DNA of 64,000 nucleotides from Humibacter sp049446075 (GTDB lineage Bacteria > Actinomycetota > Actinomycetes > Actinomycetales > Microbacteriaceae), in the NCBI RefSeq assembly GCF_049446075.1, contig NZ_JBMSEB010000001.1:1-64000 (forward strand), read 5' to 3'. The notes under the pieces are model-generated. The model had not been told where the DNA came from. It worked only from the letters and a program-made list of their open reading frames with translations, and made no database searches. The position numbers and the translations under genes were made by a program. This document shows positions 60,591-64,000 of the stretch, piece after piece; the first letter of the stretch is position 1; every line of letters begins with the position of its first letter.

Positions 60591-60986
60591 ATGGCAGCCA
60601 GCAACCCAGGCATCCTGAGGGTCGTGCGTATCGTCAGCGCGATAGTCCTGCTCGCGATAGCGGGCATCCATCTGTTCCTCGTCTTCGACGGGGTCCGCGG
60701 CCTGCTCGGCGTGATGTTCGTGCTCAACGCCATTGCCGGCGTCGTCCTGGCCATCGCCGTGCTGGCACTGCACGGCACGCTGCTCAAGATCGCGACTGTC
60801 CTCGGCCTGCTGTTCATCGCGGCATCGCTGATCGCACTGCTGCTTGCGCTCACTGTCGGGCTGTTCGGCATCCGCGAAGTCTGGACCTTCACGCTCGTGC
60901 CAGAGACGGTGATCGTCGAGGTGATCGGCATCGTCGTGCTCGCTGTGGCGAGCGGAGTGGTGCTGCGCAGGCAGGTCGCCGCCTGA
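60591..60986 (+). CDS. Small four-helix membrane protein of unknown function
   Basis: This 131-residue protein has about four hydrophobic helices covering most of its length (IVSAIVLLAIAGIHLFLVF; GVMFVLNAIAGVVLAIAVLAL; ILK-type TVLGLLFIAASLIALLLAL; ETVIVEVIGIVVLAVAS). It has no charged catalytic motif. GGGTGAG precedes ATG 60591. It stands 123 bp after the sulfatase-fold gene. No family named. Confidence 0.78.
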   Translation: MAASNPGILRVVRIVSAIVLLAIAGIHLFLVFDGVRGLLGVMFVLNAIAGVVLAIAVLALHGTLLKIATVLGLLFIAASLIALLLALTVGLFGIREVWTFTLVPETVIVEVIGIVVLAVASGVVLRRQVAA

Positions 60987-61047
60987 ACCCACTCGGCTCG
61001 TCGAGCCGGAATGAGGTGGCGGCCTCGCAAGAAGCGCGCATCTGACA

Positions 61048-61086
61048 CGAGCCGCCGGTCACCCGAAAAGGGTCACCGGCGGCTCG
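61048..61086. terminator. Bidirectional terminator between convergent genes
   Basis: A perfect 17-bp stem (arm CGAGCCGCCGGTCACCC, GAAAA loop) sits between the membrane-protein gene and the reverse clpC-like gene. The position, symmetry and strength indicate termination from both sides. Confidence 0.9.
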
Positions 61087-61099
61087 CAGTGCGTTGCGG

Positions 61100-63664
61100 T
61101 CAGGCCGCTACGGGCATCCTTTGACCGGCGGTGACGCGCAGCTCACCGTCAGCGGCATCCACGTGCACCGTTCCGCCGTCGTCGATCGACCCGTCGACCA
61201 GCAGGTCGGCGATGCGGTCATCGACCTCGCGCTGGATGACGCGGCGCAGCGGACGCGCCCCGAACTCCGGCTCGTAGCCGTGCTCGGCGATCCACTCGAC
61301 GGCCGCATCGGACACGGTGAAGGCGATCTCGCGCTGGGCCAGTCGTGAGCTGGTGGCGGTCAGCAGCAGGCGAACGATGTCACGCAGCTGCTCGCGGTCC
61401 AGCTTGCGGAACAGCACGATCTCGTCGATGCGGTTGATGAACTCCGGCCGCATGCTCTCGCGCAGCTTGCCCATCACCCTGTCACGCAGCGCCTTCTCGT
61501 CGCCGAAGCCGTCGGCGCCGGGAGCCACGAACCCGAGCGCACCGCTCTTGGACGCCAGGAACTCGCTGCCCAGGTTCGACGTCATGATGACGACGGTGTT
61601 GCGGAAGTCCACCGTGCGACCCTGGCCGTCGGTAAGGCGACCGTCGTCGAGCACCTGCAGCAACAGGTTGAAGATGTCGGGATGCGCCTTCTCGATCTCG
61701 TCGAACAGCAGCACCGAGTAGGGGTTGCGGCGCACGCGCTCGGTCAGCTGGCCGGCCTCGTCGTAGCCGACGTATCCCGGAGGCGCTCCGACCAGGCGAG
61801 CCGCCGTGTGCCGCTCACCGAACTCGCTCATGTCGAAGCGGATCATCGACCGCTCAGACCCGAACAGCGACGCGGCGAGTGCCTTCGCCAGCTCCGTCTT
61901 TCCGACGCCGGTCGGACCGAGGAACAGGAAGCTGCCCACCGGCCTGTGCTCGTCGCCCATGCCCGTGCGATTGCGGCGCACCGACTTGGCCACCGCAGTC
62001 ACGGCGTCATCCTGCCCGATCACGCGCTGGTGCAGCTCGCTCTCCAGCTTTGCCAACCGTTCGCGATCGGCCTCGCCGATGCGAGTGACGGGGATGCCCG
62101 TCGCGCGCGAGATCACGTCGGCGATCTGCGTCTCGTCCACCAGTGCGTCTTCGCCGTCACCGCTGCGCACGCCCACTGCCGCCGCCTCGGCCAGTTTGGC
62201 CTCCACCGCAGTGATCTCATCGCGCAGCCGCGAGGCTTCCTCGTAACGCTCGGCCGAGACCGCCGCGTTCTTCTCCGCCTCCAGGTCGGCAAGGCGCTGC
62301 ATGAGCGCCGACGTGTCCACCTGCTTGCCCAGTCGCAGACGCAGCCGAGCGCCCGCCTGGTCGATCAGGTCGATGGCCTTGTCGGGCAGGTAGCGGTCGG
62401 CGACATAACGCGCGCTCAACTCGACCGCGGCGCGGATGGCGTCGTCGGTGTACGTCACTCCGTGGTGCTCTTCATACGCATGCCGAAGGCCGGCGAGAAT
62501 GGCCACAGCGTCGTCGATCGACGGTTCTGCCACGGTCACAGGCTGGAAGCGCCGCTCCAGCGCAGGGTCCTTCTCGATCTGCCGGTACTCCTTGAGCGTG
62601 GTCGCACCGACCAGGTGCAACTCGCCCTTCGCGAGCCGCGGCTTCAGGATGTTCGCGGCATCCATTCCGCCGTCGCCGGCGCCACCCGCGCCGATCACGG
62701 TGTGCACCTCATCGATGAACACGATGAGCTCGCCCTTCTTGGCCGAGATCTCGTCCATCAGCTTGGTGAGGCGCTCCTCGAAATCGCCACGGTACCGGGT
62801 TCCGGCGAGCATGCCTGGCAGGTCGAGCGAGATGACACGCTTGTCGCGCAGCTGCTCGGGAACCACTCCGTCCACGATCGCCTGGGCCAGGCCCTCGACG
62901 ATCGCGGTCTTGCCGACGCCGGCCTCTCCGACCAGCACAGGGTTGTTCTTGGTGCGCCTGGAGAGGATCTCAACGGTCTGCTCGATCTCATCGACGCGGC
63001 CGATCACCGGGTCGAGCCGGCCCTCGTGAGCGGCGAGCGTAAGGTCGGTGCCGAAGCGGTCGAGCATGGGCGTCTCGGATGTCTGCTCACCGGCATCCGT
63101 TTCGCTCGCCGCCTCGGCCCCCATGGTCGCAGCCTCACGCATGGCGCCGGCAAGGGCGTCTGGCGTGACGCCTGCCGACTGCAGCACCTGCCCGGCGGGG
63201 GAGTCCTGGGCGATGACGAGCGCGTAGAACAGGTGCTCGGGATCGATGTAGGTCGAACCCGACGCGCGGGCGACTTGGTACGCGTGGAACAGCGCGCGCT
63301 GTGCGGACGGCGTGAGCGCCGGGGCGTCGGTGTTCGCCTCACCGGTCTGCGGCAGGCGCTGCTCGGCCGCGCGAACGATGCGGGCGGGATCGACGCCGAT
63401 GCGGCGCATTGCCTCGGCGGCCGGGTCTTCGCCCGACATGACGCGCAGAATGTGCAGCGCGTCCAGCTCGTTGTGGCCGTGCTCGAGCGCGAACCGTCCG
63501 GCTCGCTGCAGCACCTCCTGGGTGCGGCGGCTGAGGAAGCGGCTGATGTCGATCGAGCGGGCCGCGCGGGCGCGCTCGCCGGCGAGGTAACGCGCGAGGA
63601 ACTCGTCGAACGAGCTTCCCTCGTCGCCTGGCTCGGCACCGCCGGGGATGAAGTTCTCAGGCAC
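61100..63664 (-). CDS. ClpC-like AAA+ unfoldase (Clp ATP-binding subunit) with divergent N-domain
   Basis: This 854-residue Hsp100 protein has two AAA+ modules: Walker A GEAGVGKT (~245) and GPTGVGKT (~583). A UVR-type helical segment lies between them (LADLEAEKNAAVSAERYEEA), as in ClpC. The ClpP-docking tripeptide LGF is present (SGALGFVAPG), so it should feed ClpP. The N-domain is unusual: instead of MFERFTDRAR-like starts it has a ~30-residue acidic/Gly leader and ISRFLSRRTQEVLQRAG. GTG 63664 has AGGAGA at ideal spacing and is preferred to GTG 63703. It may be a second Clp ATPase beside a standard ClpC elsewhere. Confidence 0.9.
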   Translation of the reverse strand: MPENFIPGGAEPGDEGSSFDEFLARYLAGERARAARSIDISRFLSRRTQEVLQRAGRFALEHGHNELDALHILRVMSGEDPAAEAMRRIGVDPARIVRAAEQRLPQTGEANTDAPALTPSAQRALFHAYQVARASGSTYIDPEHLFYALVIAQDSPAGQVLQSAGVTPDALAGAMREAATMGAEAASETDAGEQTSETPMLDRFGTDLTLAAHEGRLDPVIGRVDEIEQTVEILSRRTKNNPVLVGEAGVGKTAIVEGLAQAIVDGVVPEQLRDKRVISLDLPGMLAGTRYRGDFEERLTKLMDEISAKKGELIVFIDEVHTVIGAGGAGDGGMDAANILKPRLAKGELHLVGATTLKEYRQIEKDPALERRFQPVTVAEPSIDDAVAILAGLRHAYEEHHGVTYTDDAIRAAVELSARYVADRYLPDKAIDLIDQAGARLRLRLGKQVDTSALMQRLADLEAEKNAAVSAERYEEASRLRDEITAVEAKLAEAAAVGVRSGDGEDALVDETQIADVISRATGIPVTRIGEADRERLAKLESELHQRVIGQDDAVTAVAKSVRRNRTGMGDEHRPVGSFLFLGPTGVGKTELAKALAASLFGSERSMIRFDMSEFGERHTAARLVGAPPGYVGYDEAGQLTERVRRNPYSVLLFDEIEKAHPDIFNLLLQVLDDGRLTDGQGRTVDFRNTVVIMTSNLGSEFLASKSGALGFVAPGADGFGDEKALRDRVMGKLRESMRPEFINRIDEIVLFRKLDREQLRDIVRLLLTATSSRLAQREIAFTVSDAAVEWIAEHGYEPEFGARPLRRVIQREVDDRIADLLVDGSIDDGGTVHVDAADGELRVTAGQRMPVAA

Positions 63665-63700
63665 TGAATCTCCTGTTGTTCCGGTTATATCCGTCTGTCT

Positions 63701-63721
63701 CACTCGAACTTGAGCCGAGTG
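63701..63721. promoter_or_regulatory. Inverted repeat upstream of the clpC-like gene
   Basis: CACTCG and CGAGTG flank a 9-base centre containing AACTTGAGC, about 40 bp before the GTG. The half-sites partly resemble HspR (CTTGAGT) boxes but do not match the full HAIR consensus. It is a possible operator only. Confidence 0.35.
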
Positions 63722-63802
63722 TTATCAACTTCAACATTTACCACCGGTGGATATTCCCGGCGAAGCGGAAGACGCGTCAGGATCGAGAATCCAGGCGACA
63801 CG

Positions 63803-63832
63803 AAGGGGCGCCGGCACATGCCGACGCCCCTT
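63803..63832 (-). terminator. Terminator of the phytase/esterase-like gene
   Basis: A 14-bp arm AAGGGGCGCCGGCA pairs with TGCCGACGCCCCTT (one mismatched pair, 2-base loop). It starts 18 bases after the stop of the reverse gene that enters from the window edge, and it separates that gene from the clpC-like promoter. Confidence 0.8.
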
Positions 63833-63849
63833 GTCCTGTGCTCGGGCCG

Positions 63850-64000
63850 CTAGGGCAGCTTCGCGATCAGATTCAGTACCCGAGTGGTCTGTGATGCGCT
63901 GAAATTGTCATCGCTGATGAGCGAGATGCCTGCCGCGTGGCCGGTGGAGAAGGTCACCGCCATGCCCTCGTAGTTGTCGAGCAGCGGGTTGGCCTGCGCC
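63850..64000 (-). CDS. Esterase-like activity of phytase family protein, 3' end (partial)
   Basis: Only the last ~49 codons lie in the window; the 5' part is beyond 64000. The reverse-strand product contains NPLLDNYEGMAVTFS, then ISLISDDNFSASQTT and ends NLIAKLP. The D-N-Y-E-G-M-A and S-D-D-N-F-S motifs are characteristic of the C-terminal end of phytase-like beta-propeller proteins (PF13449 type). The stop is TAG at 63850-63852, followed by a terminator. Confidence 0.78.
   Translation of the reverse strand, partial: AQANPLLDNYEGMAVTFSTGHAAGISLISDDNFSASQTTRVLNLIAKLP

Noticed and set aside
63701..63760. HspR/HAIR heat-shock operator before the clpC-like gene
   Set aside because: Half-sites resembling CTTGAG are present but the full CTTGAGT-N7-ACTCAAG consensus is not, so only a low-confidence inverted repeat is listed.

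Overview
The window is about 64 kb of GC-rich bacterial DNA. Many starts are GTG, genes are tightly overlapped (ATGA/GTGA junctions), and gene orders such as tlyA-nadK-recN, pyrG-Nudix-xerD and parA-scpA-scpB-rluB-tyrA-cmk-der are typical of Actinomycetota. Overall character (ClpC-type ATPase, UdgX, TMEM175, abundant GCATCC/GGATGC words) suggests Microbacteriaceae or a close relative. The family-level placement is inference.

Layout. 1-10.5 kb: end of an rRNA operon (5S plus terminator), then a forward housekeeping run: an RG-rich TPR protein, a HAD phosphatase, a small conserved protein, tlyA, nadK, recN, pyrG, an ADP-ribose pyrophosphatase and xerD. 10.5-16.1 kb: a reverse sugar-uptake operon (lipoprotein, two permeases, GH1-like glycosidase, LacI regulator) with a perfect LacI-type operator palindrome upstream. 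16.2-22.7 kb: a seven-gene translationally coupled forward operon for chromosome organisation and core metabolism (parA, scpA, scpB, rluB, tyrA, cmk, der), ending in a duplicated terminator block and dispersed palindromic repeats. 23-25.6 kb: reverse DUF2252, pyrimidine-dimer glycosylase and GNAT genes, followed by tRNA-Pro(GGG). 25.9-34.2 kb: a Gfo/Idh/MocA oxidoreductase and a branched-chain-type ABC transporter with a fused LivH-LivM permease, continuing directly into a luciferase-like monooxygenase and two carboxymuconolactone/AhpD-fold proteins. This is a catabolic module of unknown substrate. 34.3-40.3 kb: an acidic small protein, UdgX, a TMEM175 channel, a PEBP protein and a MoxR-VWA pair. 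40.4-48.4 kb: a complete kdpFABCDE potassium operon preceded by an extra 27-residue membrane peptide. 48.4-51.5 kb: small membrane protein, MarR/reductase divergon, and an ArsR-AHSA1-VOC cassette whose operator sits on the start codon. 51.6-60.5 kb: a desaturase overlapping tail-to-tail with a CDP-alcohol phosphatidyltransferase, then a seven-gene coupled operon (MDR dehydrogenase, degenerate PTPS-fold protein, glycosyltransferase, methyltransferase, MprF/AglD-like membrane protein, RibD-like reductase, sulfatase-fold membrane protein). 60.6-64 kb: membrane protein, reverse ClpC-like unfoldase and the 3' end of a phytase/esterase-like gene.

The strongest candidate for an undescribed system is the 53.7-60.5 kb operon, possibly with the divergent CDP-alcohol transferase. 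It combines pteridine/pyrimidine-type enzymes with glycosylation, methylation, membrane and envelope-transferase functions. Its PTPS-fold member has lost the catalytic cysteine and one metal-ligand histidine. Second in interest are the LLM/CMD/AhpD catabolic module and the peptide upstream of kdpF. All functions are assigned by reading motifs; no database search was possible.
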